Shown here in pieces: positions 1-7,590 of a stretch of 15,766 nucleotides of DNA. A program made the translations under genes and the position numbers. Numbering within the stretch: the first letter of the stretch is position 1; every line of letters starts with the position of its first letter. This DNA is from an uncultured Rhodoplanes sp. (lineage in GTDB: Bacteria; Pseudomonadota; Alphaproteobacteria; Rhizobiales; Xanthobacteraceae): assembly GCA_936924235.1 (NCBI GenBank), contig CAKZHN010000220.1, positions 1-15,766 on the forward strand. Reading direction: 5' to 3'. The notes under the pieces are model-generated. The model made no database searches and was not told where the DNA came from. It saw only the letters and a program-made list of their open reading frames with translations.

Positions 1-28
1 TGGAGTTCAGACGTGTGCTTTCCGCTCT
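1..28. other. Illumina adapter remnant at contig end (not biological)
   Basis: Bases 1-19 are identical to the interior of the common Illumina TruSeq/multiplexing read-2 adapter. The rest of the adapter (CTTCCGATCT) is matched by 20-28 with one deleted C and one A-to-C change at base 25. The adapter is in the orientation expected at the left end of an insert, so genuine genomic sequence should begin at about base 29. An ATG at position 15 that opens a longer reading frame into the first gene lies inside this artefact and cannot be a real start. Confidence 0.9.
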
Positions 29-119
29 ACCGCTCACAAGCGCGTTGTGGAACCAGCCCACCGGTAGCGGTGTCGGCCACCCTGCTCTAAGGTCTGCCGC
101 CCAAACGAGCAGCAACACC

Positions 120-1265
120 ATGAAGCGCAGCACCGAACGTTTCCTCACCACCCACACCGGCAGCCTGCCCCGCCCCGACGACCTCATCCGGATGATGTAC
201 GCCAAGGAAGAAGGCGTGCCGATCGATGCGCAGGCGCTCGCTGAGCGGGTGCGCAGCGCGGTCGCTGAGGTCGTGAAGAAGCAGGCCGATGCCGGCGTCG
301 ACCTGATCAACGACGGCGAACTCTCCAAGCCGAGCTACGCCACCTACATCAAGGACCGGCTGAACGGCTTCGGCGGCACCGGCAACACCTTCGTCTATCA
401 GGATCTCGCCGAATTCCCGAAGCTCGCCCAGAAGGTGTTCGGCGATCCCGGCCGGTCGCGGCGCAAGACGCCGGCCTGCAACGCTGCGATCAGCGTGCGC
501 GACGCGGCGGCGGCGCGCACCGACGCCGACAACCTCAAGGCCGCGCTCAAAGGCGTTACCGGCGCCGAAGGCTTCATGAGCGCAGCATCGCCCGGCGTGG
601 TGTCGCTGTTCTTCCGCAACGACCACTACAAGGACCAGGACGCCTACCTGGAAGCGATCGCTGAGGCGATGCGCGACGAATACGAGACCGTGACCAAGGC
701 GGGCTTCACCCTGCAGATCGACTGTCCCGATCTCGGCATGGGCCGGCACATCCAATATGCCGATCTCGACCTCAAGGACTTCCGCCGCCGCATCGGCGCG
801 CACATCGAGGCGCTCAACCACGCCACCCGCAACATCGCGCCGGAGCAGATGCGGCTGCATCTGTGCTGGGGCAACTACGAGGGCCCGCACCATCGCGACG
901 TGCCGCTCGCCGACATCGTCGACATCGTGTTCGGCGCGCGGCCGCATGCGATCTCGCTGGAAGCCGCCAATCCGCGCCACGCCCACGAGTACACGCTGTT
1001 CGAGACCGTGAAGCTGCCGCCCGGCAAGGTGCTGATCCCGGGCGTCATCGAATCCAAGTCGAACTTCATCGAGCATCCCGACCTGATCGCGCAGCGGATC
1101 GGCCGCTACGCCGAGCGGGTCGGCCGCGAGAACGTCATCGCCGGCAGCGATTGCGGCTACGGCACCTGGGTCGGCCAGGCCGCGGTCGATCCCGACGTGG
1201 TCTGGGCCAAGCTCGCCGCCATGGCCGAAGGCGCGCGGATCGCCAGCAAGCGGTTCTGGAACTAG
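120..1265 (+). CDS. Catalytic-domain MetE-like (cobalamin-independent methionine synthase family) methyltransferase
   Basis: A 381-residue protein matching only the C-terminal catalytic barrel of MetE; full MetE is about 750 residues. Visible marks are the N-terminal HTGSLPRP segment (residues 12-19), DGE at 65-67, and the four zinc ligands of the family: H247 and C249 in LHLCWGNYEG, E281 in ISLEAANPRH, and C345 in GSDCGYGTW. It should therefore bind zinc and activate a thiol for methyl transfer in the cytoplasm. The methyl donor and acceptor are not settled: catalytic-only relatives include methionine synthases using other donors as well as thiol transferases of unrelated pathways. The start at 120 was chosen because it gives the conserved N-terminus directly; the longer frame from 15 begins in adapter sequence. 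No strong ribosome site is seen. The next gene, 81 nt away, is a folate/biopterin-type carrier, which fits a one-carbon role but does not prove it. Confidence 0.85.
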   Translation: MKRSTERFLTTHTGSLPRPDDLIRMMYAKEEGVPIDAQALAERVRSAVAEVVKKQADAGVDLINDGELSKPSYATYIKDRLNGFGGTGNTFVYQDLAEFPKLAQKVFGDPGRSRRKTPACNAAISVRDAAAARTDADNLKAALKGVTGAEGFMSAASPGVVSLFFRNDHYKDQDAYLEAIAEAMRDEYETVTKAGFTLQIDCPDLGMGRHIQYADLDLKDFRRRIGAHIEALNHATRNIAPEQMRLHLCWGNYEGPHHRDVPLADIVDIVFGARPHAISLEAANPRHAHEYTLFETVKLPPGKVLIPGVIESKSNFIEHPDLIAQRIGRYAERVGRENVIAGSDCGYGTWVGQAAVDPDVVWAKLAAMAEGARIASKRFWN

Positions 1266-1299
1266 TGGCCGTTAGGAGCCTTTGCCCCCATATCGCATC

Positions 1300-1317
1300 C
1301 ATGCTCATCCGAGCATG
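1300..1317. other. Small perfect hairpin between genes
   Basis: CATGCTC, a four-base loop ATCC, then GAGCATG: a seven-base-pair perfect stem in the 81-nt gap after the MetE-like gene. No T-run follows on the plus strand, so it is not a standard intrinsic terminator. It could reduce read-through, stabilise the upstream message, or be a member of a small dispersed palindrome family. Confidence 0.4.
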
Positions 1318-1346
1318 ATGCCTCCGGAACGAGTCGACATTCCTGC

Positions 1347-2882
1347 ATGACCGACACCACCAAGACCGCGGGCGACATAGCGGCCACCGAGACCGAGCCT
1401 GCGGCCCGGACGGTTTGGCTCGATGCCATCCTGCTGCCGATCCGGTCGTTCCGGCTGGCCTATGTGCCGGTGGTGATGGTGTATTTCGCCTATGGCGCGC
1501 TCGGCCTGATCGACGTCACCCGCGACTTCTGGATCAAGGAAAGCCTGTCGCTGACGCCCTCGGACCTCGCCTCCATCGCGGTGTGGCTGATGCTGCCCTG
1601 GACCGTGAAGATGGTGTTCGGCGAACTGGTCGACACCGTGCCGATCTTCGGCTCGCAGCGGAAAGCCTACGTGCTGATCGGCGCGGCTTTCATGGCAGCG
1701 GGCCTCGTGATCCTGGCCGGCGCAGCCGGTCAGTGGCTCACGCTAATGAGCCCCGAACGGCTCTACGTCACCGGGGCGCTCCTGATGACGGTCGGCACCG
1801 TGGTGCAGGACGTGGTGGCCGATGCGATGTCGACCGAGGTCGTGGCGCGCACCGACGAGAACGGCCAGGAGCGGCCGGACGATACGGTGCGTGTCGAGCT
1901 CGGCATGGTGCAGGTGCTGGGGCGACTCGCGGTGTCGGGTGGCGTGCTGGCGGTCGCCGGTCTGTCCGGCTGGCTCGCCGACATGATGTCGCGCCAGGCC
2001 GTGTTCCTGATCGGGCTGATCATCCCGGTGATTTCGGTGACCGGCGTGTTCCTGCGCGGCGCCGAGACCGCCGAGCGCCGGCCGATCGACTGGCGCATCC
2101 TCGGCGGCGGCATCGCCTTCGGCGTCGTGGTGATGTCGCTCGGGCTCGGCGATATCCCCTACAGCCAGGAGATCATCTTCGTCATCTCGATGGCCGTGGT
2201 CTGCTACATGCTCGTGCTGGTGACTGCCGAGCTCGACCACAACACGCGGATGGGCATCCTGTTCGCCACCATCATCGTGTTCGCGTTCCGCGCCACGCCA
2301 TCGGTCGGCGACGGCTTCTTCTGGTGGACGCTCGACGATCTCAAGTTCGATGCGGCGTTCTACGGCACGTTGCGGCAGACCGGCGCGATCCTGTCGATTG
2401 CCGTGATGTGGTTCTTCAGCCGGCAGCTCACCGAATGCTCGGTCAACCGCACGCTGTTCTGGATCGCGGTGGCAAGCACCGTGTTGTCGCTGCCCAATCT
2501 GGCGCTGGTCTACGGCATGCATCACTGGACCGAGGCGACCTTCGGATTCGGCGCCCGCAGCATCGCCTTCGTCGATGCGGCGGCGGCGTCGCCGTTCGCG
2601 CAGCTCAGCATGGTGCCGCTGCTCACGCTCGTGGCCTATTACGCGCCGGCCGGCTATCGCGCCACCTGGTTCGCGCTGATGGCCTCGCTGATGAATCTCG
2701 CGCTGGTGGCCGGGCAACTGCAGACCAAGTACCTCAATGACGTGTTCGTGGTCGGCCGCGGCCAGTATGGCGAGCTCGCCCCGCTGCTGATCTGGGCCAC
2801 CGTGCTGGGTCTGGTCATTCCGGTCGGCGCCATTATGCTGTTCGGGCGCAAGGCCGTGCGGCATCCCACGATCAAGCGCTGA
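1347..2882 (+). CDS. BT1/folate-biopterin transporter family (MFS-type) membrane carrier
   Basis: A 511-residue polytopic inner-membrane protein with about twelve hydrophobic segments. After a hydrophilic N-terminus of about 25 residues, residues 84-108 carry a pattern typical of the BT1/FBT family: PW, then K, G, D, P, FG, R and Y at the expected spacing (in pieces PWTVKMVFGELVD and VPIFGSQRKAYVL). QDVVADAMSTEV (residues 154-165) matches the second hallmark, D-x-x-x-D-(S/A)-M near the end of the fourth helix. Characterised members from cyanobacteria, plants and Leishmania move folates, biopterin or, in some paralogues, S-adenosylmethionine; the bacterial substrate here is unknown. It follows a MetE-type methyltransferase, so a folate or methyl-related substrate is a natural hypothesis. 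The ATG is 20 nt downstream of a GGAACGAG stretch, so ribosome-site support is weak. Family call fairly firm, substrate open. Confidence 0.75.
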   Translation: MTDTTKTAGDIAATETEPAARTVWLDAILLPIRSFRLAYVPVVMVYFAYGALGLIDVTRDFWIKESLSLTPSDLASIAVWLMLPWTVKMVFGELVDTVPIFGSQRKAYVLIGAAFMAAGLVILAGAAGQWLTLMSPERLYVTGALLMTVGTVVQDVVADAMSTEVVARTDENGQERPDDTVRVELGMVQVLGRLAVSGGVLAVAGLSGWLADMMSRQAVFLIGLIIPVISVTGVFLRGAETAERRPIDWRILGGGIAFGVVVMSLGLGDIPYSQEIIFVISMAVVCYMLVLVTAELDHNTRMGILFATIIVFAFRATPSVGDGFFWWTLDDLKFDAAFYGTLRQTGAILSIAVMWFFSRQLTECSVNRTLFWIAVASTVLSLPNLALVYGMHHWTEATFGFGARSIAFVDAAAASPFAQLSMVPLLTLVAYYAPAGYRATWFALMASLMNLALVAGQLQTKYLNDVFVVGRGQYGELAPLLIWATVLGLVIPVGAIMLFGRKAVRHPTIKR

Positions 2883-2916
2883 GTTCTCGAGCGTTGAACA
2901 GCCGGAGTATCGTGCC

Positions 2917-3975
2917 GTGGAGTTTGGACTGAACTTCTTTCCGTGCGTCGGGCCGGAGCAGAAATCAGGCGAGCAGTATTTCCGCGAGGCCATGCATCTG
3001 TGCAGCCTCACCGACGAGTTGGGCTACACCCATATCCGCCAGGTCGAGCACTACTTCCATCCCTACGGCGGCTACAGCCCCAATCCGCTGATCTTCCTCA
3101 CCGCCGCCGCGATGGTGACCAAGAAGACCAAGCTGATCACCGGGGCGGTGCTGCCGGCCTTCAACAAGCCGCTGAAGCTCGCCGGCGAGATCGGCATGCT
3201 CGACGGCATCAGCAACGGCCGTGTCGAGGTCGGCTTTGCCCGCGCGTTCCTGCCGCATGAGTTCACCCAGTTCGGCGTGAGCCTCGACGAAAGCCGCCGG
3301 CGGTTCACCGAAGGGCTCGCGCAGATCACGCTGCTTTTGAAAGACGAGAAGGTCTCGTCGAAGGGCGAGTTCAACAGCTTCAGCAACGTGACGTCGCTGC
3401 CGCGGCCGATGCAGCGGCCGCATCCGCCGTTCTGGATCGCGGCCACCAACACACCGGAGACCTTCGCCTTCGCCGGCGCCAACGGCTGCAAGGTGATGGC
3501 GATCCCGCTCGAGCCCGACAAGATGCGGAGCCTGATCGGCACCTATCGGGACGCGTGGCGAAAGGCCGGGCATCCGGGCAACGGCCATGTGATGAACACC
3601 TTCTTCATGTGCTGCGGTCCGACCCGCGACGAGGCGATGGCGGCCGGGATCGGCCCCTGCAACCAGCATCTCAAGGGCCTCGCCGACGCCGCCAAAGAAT
3701 GGCTCGCCGGCGCCAGCACCAAGGACTATCCGGGCTACGACAAGTTGATCGCGCATGTGTCGAGCGACACCGCGGAGCGGCAGATCGCGGCCGGCAGCGC
3801 CTTCATCGGCTCGCCCTCGGACATTGCCGAAATGATAAAGAGCTACAACGACAAGGTCGGCGGCATCGACAGCGTGTCGCTGCACTTCACGCCGGGCAAC
3901 ATGCCGGTCGACAAGGCCGAGCGCTCGCTGCGGCTGTTCTCGGCCGAGGTGTTGCCGAAGGTGAAGGGGCTTTAG
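2917..3975 (+). CDS. LLM-class (bacterial luciferase-like) flavin-dependent oxidoreductase
   Basis: A 352-residue cytoplasmic TIM-barrel monooxygenase of the luciferase-like family, which uses reduced flavin (FMNH2 or F420, supplied by a partner) and O2 or a dehydrogenation cycle on small organic substrates. Family features: MEFGLNFFP first strand, VEHYFHPYGGYSPNPL at 43-58 (E44/H45 align with the active-site EHH region of LuxA), TKLITGAVLPAFNKP at 71-85, and the GMLDGISNGRVEVGFARA segment at 93-110, corresponding to the D-x-x-S-x-G-R-x-x-x-G-x-G family signature. The C-terminal GSPSDIAEMIKSY matches the GTP(E/D)-x-(I/V) helix seen in most LLM proteins. The start is GTG at 2917, supported by GGAG at 2903-2906 about ten bases upstream and by a correct first strand. 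It lies 34 nt after the carrier gene on the same strand. No flavin reductase is visible nearby, and the substrate cannot be read from sequence. Confidence 0.88.
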   Translation: MEFGLNFFPCVGPEQKSGEQYFREAMHLCSLTDELGYTHIRQVEHYFHPYGGYSPNPLIFLTAAAMVTKKTKLITGAVLPAFNKPLKLAGEIGMLDGISNGRVEVGFARAFLPHEFTQFGVSLDESRRRFTEGLAQITLLLKDEKVSSKGEFNSFSNVTSLPRPMQRPHPPFWIAATNTPETFAFAGANGCKVMAIPLEPDKMRSLIGTYRDAWRKAGHPGNGHVMNTFFMCCGPTRDEAMAAGIGPCNQHLKGLADAAKEWLAGASTKDYPGYDKLIAHVSSDTAERQIAAGSAFIGSPSDIAEMIKSYNDKVGGIDSVSLHFTPGNMPVDKAERSLRLFSAEVLPKVKGL

Positions 3976-4001
3976 TTTCGCCGAGGGCAGTCTCTCACGG
4001 C

Positions 4002-4092
4002 CTCATGGTGAGGAGCGCGTAGCGCGTCTCGAACCATGCGGCCTCCCCATCCTTCGAGACGCATCGCTTCGCGATGCTCCTCAGGATGAGGT
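4002..4092. repeat. Double-hairpin palindromic intergenic repeat in a convergent gap
   Basis: Two adjacent imperfect palindromes fill most of the gap between convergent genes. Hairpin 1 (4004-4038) has outer arms CATGGT/ACCATG and an inner AGCGCG/CGCGT pairing. Hairpin 2 (4048-4088) has outer arms CATCCT/AGGATG and an inner GCATCGC-TTC-GCGATGC stem. The two units resemble each other (GAGGAGC ... GTCTCGAA in one; GAGACGC ... GCTCCTCA in the other) and look like inverted variants of one repeat. Similar elements are, from memory, common in Bradyrhizobium and relatives. A bidirectional transcription end or mRNA-stabilising role is inferred from position; no clear T-runs are present. Confidence 0.75.
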
Positions 4093-4116
4093 GGAGAGAG
4101 AAAGACCGAATGCCTT

Positions 4117-4986
4117 CTAACTCTTCTGCGCCGCCAGAAACCGCTTGATGAACGCACGGTAGCCGCCGGGCGCGCGGCCGAGCACCGCCGATAGCACCAG
4201 GGGATTGCCGCCGGCGTAGCCGTGCTCGTCGTAGTGATGGCACATCTTGGCATAGGCCTCGATCGACCACGGATTCCAGTTCTGCGCCTTGGCCCAGGCC
4301 TTCCAGTCCTCGATCGAGCGCTTCTCGGCGCGCACCGGCTTGCCCCACTCTTCAGCAATCACCGCTGCCATCTCGGCGGTGGTGAGCTGGTCGGGACCGG
4401 CCAGCTCGAAGATCGCGCCGCGATAACCCGGCTCGGTGAGCACGCGCGCCGCCGCCTCGCCGTAGTCCTCGGTGTCGATCAGCGCCATGCGCTGGTCCGG
4501 CGAATACGGCCGCAGATAGACGCCGCGGTCGCGGATGCCCGGCCATTCCAGGCGGATGTTCTGCATGAACATCGCGGGCTGCAGGATCGTGAACGACAGC
4601 CCGGAATCGATCAGCGCCTCCTCGACCACGAGCTTGTTGAAGTGGTGCTCCATGTCGCGCATCTGCGGATGGAACACCGAGCTGAACACGAAATGCCCGA
4701 CCTTGGCCTCGACCGCGGCCTTGAGCACGCGCAGGCCGATCTTGGCCTCGTCCTCGCGGAAGCGCGGCGGGATGTGCATCACCGAGGTGACGCCCGCGAA
4801 GGCGCGCTTGACGTCGGCGTCATTGGCGACATCGCCGATCACGGTCTCGGCGACGCCGAGCGACTTCAGGTTCACGGCCGAGCTTTCCTTGGAGCTCAGA
4901 GCGCGCACCTTGGCGCCGCGCTTGATGAGATGGCGGACGGTGGGAAGGCCGACGGCGCCGGACGCCCCGATCACCAATATGGTCAT
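4117..4986 (-). CDS. NmrA-like / atypical SDR NAD(P)-binding protein
   Basis: A 289-residue soluble protein with an N-terminal Rossmann fold: MTILVIGASGAVG has the glycine motif G-x-x-G-x-x-G at residues 7-13, followed by GDV at 51-53, a usual adenine-contact region. The segment around 112-123 (MEHHFNKLVVEE) occupies the place of the SDR Y-x-x-x-K motif but has His where Tyr is expected, with K118 kept; this is typical of NmrA-type proteins rather than classical dehydrogenases. Such proteins act as NAD(P)-sensing regulators or as isoflavone-reductase-like enzymes, and the sequence does not decide which. ATG at 4986 was chosen because it places the glycine motif at the N-terminus; the frame runs open to 5130, but that extension lacks fold features and overlaps the end of the upstream gene. 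It is third in a minus-strand run, 38 nt after the hydrolase gene. Confidence 0.8.
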   Translation of the reverse strand: MTILVIGASGAVGLPTVRHLIKRGAKVRALSSKESSAVNLKSLGVAETVIGDVANDADVKRAFAGVTSVMHIPPRFREDEAKIGLRVLKAAVEAKVGHFVFSSVFHPQMRDMEHHFNKLVVEEALIDSGLSFTILQPAMFMQNIRLEWPGIRDRGVYLRPYSPDQRMALIDTEDYGEAAARVLTEPGYRGAIFELAGPDQLTTAEMAAVIAEEWGKPVRAEKRSIEDWKAWAKAQNWNPWSIEAYAKMCHHYDEHGYAGGNPLVLSAVLGRAPGGYRAFIKRFLAAQKS

Positions 4987-5024
4987 GCTGTCTTGCTTCT
5001 CTGCTGATGTTGAACCGAGGTTTG

Positions 5025-5861
5025 CTACACGGCTTCGATGGCAAATCGTCCGCCATCGCGCGAGAGTTTCCAGAAGCCCGGCGCCGGCAGATGCGCGCCC
5101 GCCACCCGGATGCGCTCGGCGGTGACCCATTCAAGGACCGCCTGGCGCGTCGCCCGCGCCATATCCGGATTGATGTCGAACACCAGCGTGGCGTCGGGGC
5201 GCGGCAGCTGCACCGACGCCAGATGCACGATGTCGCCCCAGATCAGGAGGCGCTCGCCTTTCGATTGGATCAGGTAGCTGGTGTGGCCCGGCGTATGCCC
5301 AGGCCGCAGCGTCGCGGTGATGCCCGGCAGGACCTCGCCGTCCTTGATGCGGCGGATGCGGTCGCGATATGGCGCCGTCACGCGGCGCTGCTGCTCGGTG
5401 TTCCGGCGCAACCGCTCGGAGTCATCAGGCCGCTGCTCGCGGTCGAGCCAGAACGCGACCTCGACCTCGTGGGCGATGATCTCGGCGTTCGGAAACACCG
5501 CCCGGCCTTCCCGGTCCACCAGGCCGAGCGAATGGTCCGGATGAAAATGCGTCAGCAGGATGGTGTCGATCTTCTCCGGCGCGACGCCGATCGAGCGCAG
5601 GTTCTGCGGCAACGTGCCGAGCGTCGGCTGCATGTCGAGGCCGGAGCCGGCATCACTGAGCATCAGCCTGTCGCCGTGCCGGATCAGAAAGCAGTTCACA
5701 TCGAGCGGCAGGCGCTCGCCGTACTTGACGCCGGTCAGCCGTTCGCTTTCGGCCTTGTCGATGCCGAGGATGACGTCGGGCGTGCTGTAGAGCACGCCGT
5801 CGGACACGGCGGTCACGGCGAAGTCGCCGACGGCGATGGTCGGAAAAGAGCCGGCGCTCAT
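5025..5861 (-). CDS. Metallo-beta-lactamase-fold hydrolase (lactonase / methyl-parathion-hydrolase-like)
   Basis: A 278-residue MBL-fold protein with a full set of two-metal ligands: H105, H107, D109 and H110 in THFHPDH, H193 in RPGHTPGHTSY, D210 in IWGDIVH, and H257 in AGAHLPAPGF. The N-terminal VSDGVL (19-24), the SDAGSG segment (69-74) and the LPQNLRSIGVAPEKIDTILL run before the HxHxDH motif resemble the branch that holds N-acyl-homoserine lactonases and methyl parathion hydrolase; it therefore probably hydrolyses an ester, lactone or phosphotriester. No signal peptide is apparent, so it is likely cytoplasmic. The ATG lies only 3 nt beyond the stop of the GMC oxidoreductase gene, which implies translational coupling and suggests that it acts on, or downstream of, the product of that oxidation. 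Exact substrate unknown. Confidence 0.87.
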   Translation of the reverse strand: MSAGSFPTIAVGDFAVTAVSDGVLYSTPDVILGIDKAESERLTGVKYGERLPLDVNCFLIRHGDRLMLSDAGSGLDMQPTLGTLPQNLRSIGVAPEKIDTILLTHFHPDHSLGLVDREGRAVFPNAEIIAHEVEVAFWLDREQRPDDSERLRRNTEQQRRVTAPYRDRIRRIKDGEVLPGITATLRPGHTPGHTSYLIQSKGERLLIWGDIVHLASVQLPRPDATLVFDINPDMARATRQAVLEWVTAERIRVAGAHLPAPGFWKLSRDGGRFAIEAV

Positions 5862-5864
5862 GAC

Positions 5865-7487
5865 CTAGGCCGCCGCCGGCACTGGCTTGCCACGAATGAG
5901 GTCGGATGCCTTCTCGGCCATCATCAGCACGCAGGCGTTGATGTGCGCCGAGACCAGATCGGGCATCGCCGAGGCGTCAACCACGCGAAGCTGATCGATG
6001 CCGTGAACGCGGAACTGCGGGTCGACCACCGAGCCCGGCCCGATGCCCATGGCGCAGGTCGAGGCCGGATGGTTGGCGGTGGCCGCGACGTTCCTGATCC
6101 AGTTGTCGATCTCGGCGTCGGTCTTGATGTTCGCGCCGGGCGTCAGCTCGGCGCCGCGGAACGGCTTGAGCGGCGGCTGCGCCGCCACCTCGCGCGCGAT
6201 CTTGAAGCCCTGGCGCAGGGTCGGCAGGTCGTTCGGCGCCGTGAAGAAGTTGGTGACGATCCGCACCTTGTCTTCCGGCCGCGACGAGCGCAGCAGCACC
6301 TGGCCGCGGCTGTCGGGATGCAGCAGCGCCGGACGGATGCCGTAGCCGTCGGCATAAGGCTTGCGCCAGCCGGGGAACCAGAGCCCGGCCTCGGGCGGCG
6401 CGCCGCGGAACATGAACTCGACGTCGGGCACCGACAGTTCCGGCCGCGTCTTGATGAAGGCGTGCAAGCCTCCTGGCACCACGGTCGCGGGGCCCGAGCC
6501 GAAGAAGTGGCCACGGAGCATGGCGAGCGCCATGCGGTCGAACCGCATGCCGTCGCGGAAGTCGCTGCCGTCGGGCCGCGAATACATCATCAGCACGGCA
6601 AGATGATCCTGCAGGTTCTTGCCGACCGGCAGGTCGACCACCGGCTCGATGCCGAGCGGGCGCAGATGATCGGCCGGGCCGATGCCGGAGAGCATCAGCA
6701 CCTGCGGCGAGTTGAACGCGCCGCCGCACAGGATCACCTCGCGCGCCGCGGTGGCGCGCAGCCGCTGGCCGCCATGCTCGTATTCGACGCCGGTGGCGCG
6801 CTTGCCCTCGAGCGTGATGCGGCCGACCAGCGCGCGCACCTCGACCGACAGATTCTTCCGCTTCATCGCCGGATGCAGATAGCCGACCGCGGCCGAGCAG
6901 CGCTTGCCGTTCTCGATCGAATACTGGCTCCTGCCAAAACCCACCGCCGAGTTGCCGTTATAGTCGTCGGTGACCGGCAGGCCCGCCATCCGCGCCGCCT
7001 CGATCCAGGCGGTGAACATCGGGTCCTTGGTCTTGGCCCACTGCACGCCGATGTTGCCGCCTGAGCCGCGGAATTCGCTTTCGCCGTCCTGCCAGTTCTC
7101 GACGCGCTTGAAGTACGGCAGCACGTCGGCATAGGACCAGCCGCGCGCGCCCTTCTGCGCCCAGCGGTCGTAGTCGGCGGGATCGCCGCGCGTAAACGCC
7201 ATCACATTGATCGACGACGATCCGCCCAGCACCTTGCCGCGCATCTCCTCGACCCGACGGCCGTTGAGATTGGGGTCCGGCTCCGACCGGTAGCCCCAGT
7301 CGTGCATCTTGTACTCGTGCAGCTTGCCGAGCCCGATCGGGATGTGGATCAGCGGATTGACATCGCGGCCGCCGGCTTCGAGCAGCAGCACGCGGGTATG
7401 CGGGTCTTCGGTCAGGCGGTTGGCCAGCACGCAACCAGCGGAGCCGCCACCGATGATGATGTAGTCATAACGCGAGACCGGAGGCAT
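5865..7487 (-). CDS. GMC-family FAD-dependent oxidoreductase (choline/alcohol dehydrogenase-like)
   Basis: A 540-residue flavoprotein of normal family length. It has the FAD-binding GGGSAG motif at 13-18 and LLLEAGG at 34-40. Both family signatures are present: MRGKVLGGSSSIN (82-94) and GAFNSPQVLMLSGIG (256-270). The catalytic pair is H473 in NHPASTCAMG and N517 in SAHINACVLMMAEKASD, corresponding to His and Asn of choline oxidase. It should oxidise a primary or secondary alcohol to aldehyde, ketone or lactone, passing electrons to O2 or a quinone/cytochrome acceptor. No twin-arginine or other signal peptide is seen. It is the first gene of a tight minus-strand run with the MBL hydrolase (3 nt) and the NmrA-like gene; a possible promoter lies at 7562-7590. 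Sequence alone does not separate choline, long-chain alcohol and polyethylene-glycol-type substrates, so no gene symbol is given. Confidence 0.92.
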   Translation of the reverse strand: MPPVSRYDYIIIGGGSAGCVLANRLTEDPHTRVLLLEAGGRDVNPLIHIPIGLGKLHEYKMHDWGYRSEPDPNLNGRRVEEMRGKVLGGSSSINVMAFTRGDPADYDRWAQKGARGWSYADVLPYFKRVENWQDGESEFRGSGGNIGVQWAKTKDPMFTAWIEAARMAGLPVTDDYNGNSAVGFGRSQYSIENGKRCSAAVGYLHPAMKRKNLSVEVRALVGRITLEGKRATGVEYEHGGQRLRATAAREVILCGGAFNSPQVLMLSGIGPADHLRPLGIEPVVDLPVGKNLQDHLAVLMMYSRPDGSDFRDGMRFDRMALAMLRGHFFGSGPATVVPGGLHAFIKTRPELSVPDVEFMFRGAPPEAGLWFPGWRKPYADGYGIRPALLHPDSRGQVLLRSSRPEDKVRIVTNFFTAPNDLPTLRQGFKIAREVAAQPPLKPFRGAELTPGANIKTDAEIDNWIRNVAATANHPASTCAMGIGPGSVVDPQFRVHGIDQLRVVDASAMPDLVSAHINACVLMMAEKASDLIRGKPVPAAA

Positions 7488-7561
7488 GGGTCCGCCTTGT
7501 CCTGTACAAGCGTCGACCGACTTGGTCTGCGGCCGCGCAGCGAATTTAACACACTGCCTCG

Positions 7562-7590
7562 ATTGTTGAGGGCTGTTTCAAGACGGTCAA
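7562..7590 (-). promoter_or_regulatory. Possible sigma70-type promoter for the GMC-MBL-NmrA run
   Basis: Reading the minus strand, TTGACC (7585-7590) is followed by a 17-base spacer and AACAAT (7562-7567): five of six and four of six matches to the consensus. It lies about 75 nt upstream of the GMC start codon inside the only substantial gap (7488-7652) before that gene. A perfect palindrome, CGTTGC-GCC-GCAACG at 7593-7607, abuts the -35 box and could be an operator or the tail structure of the upstream adaptor gene. Read by eye only. Confidence 0.35.

Noticed and set aside
15..119. N-terminal extension of the MetE-like gene from an ATG at base 15
   Set aside because: The ATG lies in adapter sequence, and the added residues have no family similarity; the conserved N-terminus begins at 120.
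1743..3011. Minus-strand open frame of 422 codons opposite the BT1 carrier
   Set aside because: Rich in His, Arg, Glu and Asp with no domain; the plus-strand carrier motifs are unambiguous.
5007..7064. Plus-strand open frame of 685 codons opposite the GMC and MBL genes
   Set aside because: It spans the antisense of two well-supported enzymes and the gap between them; the composition is that of a shadow frame.
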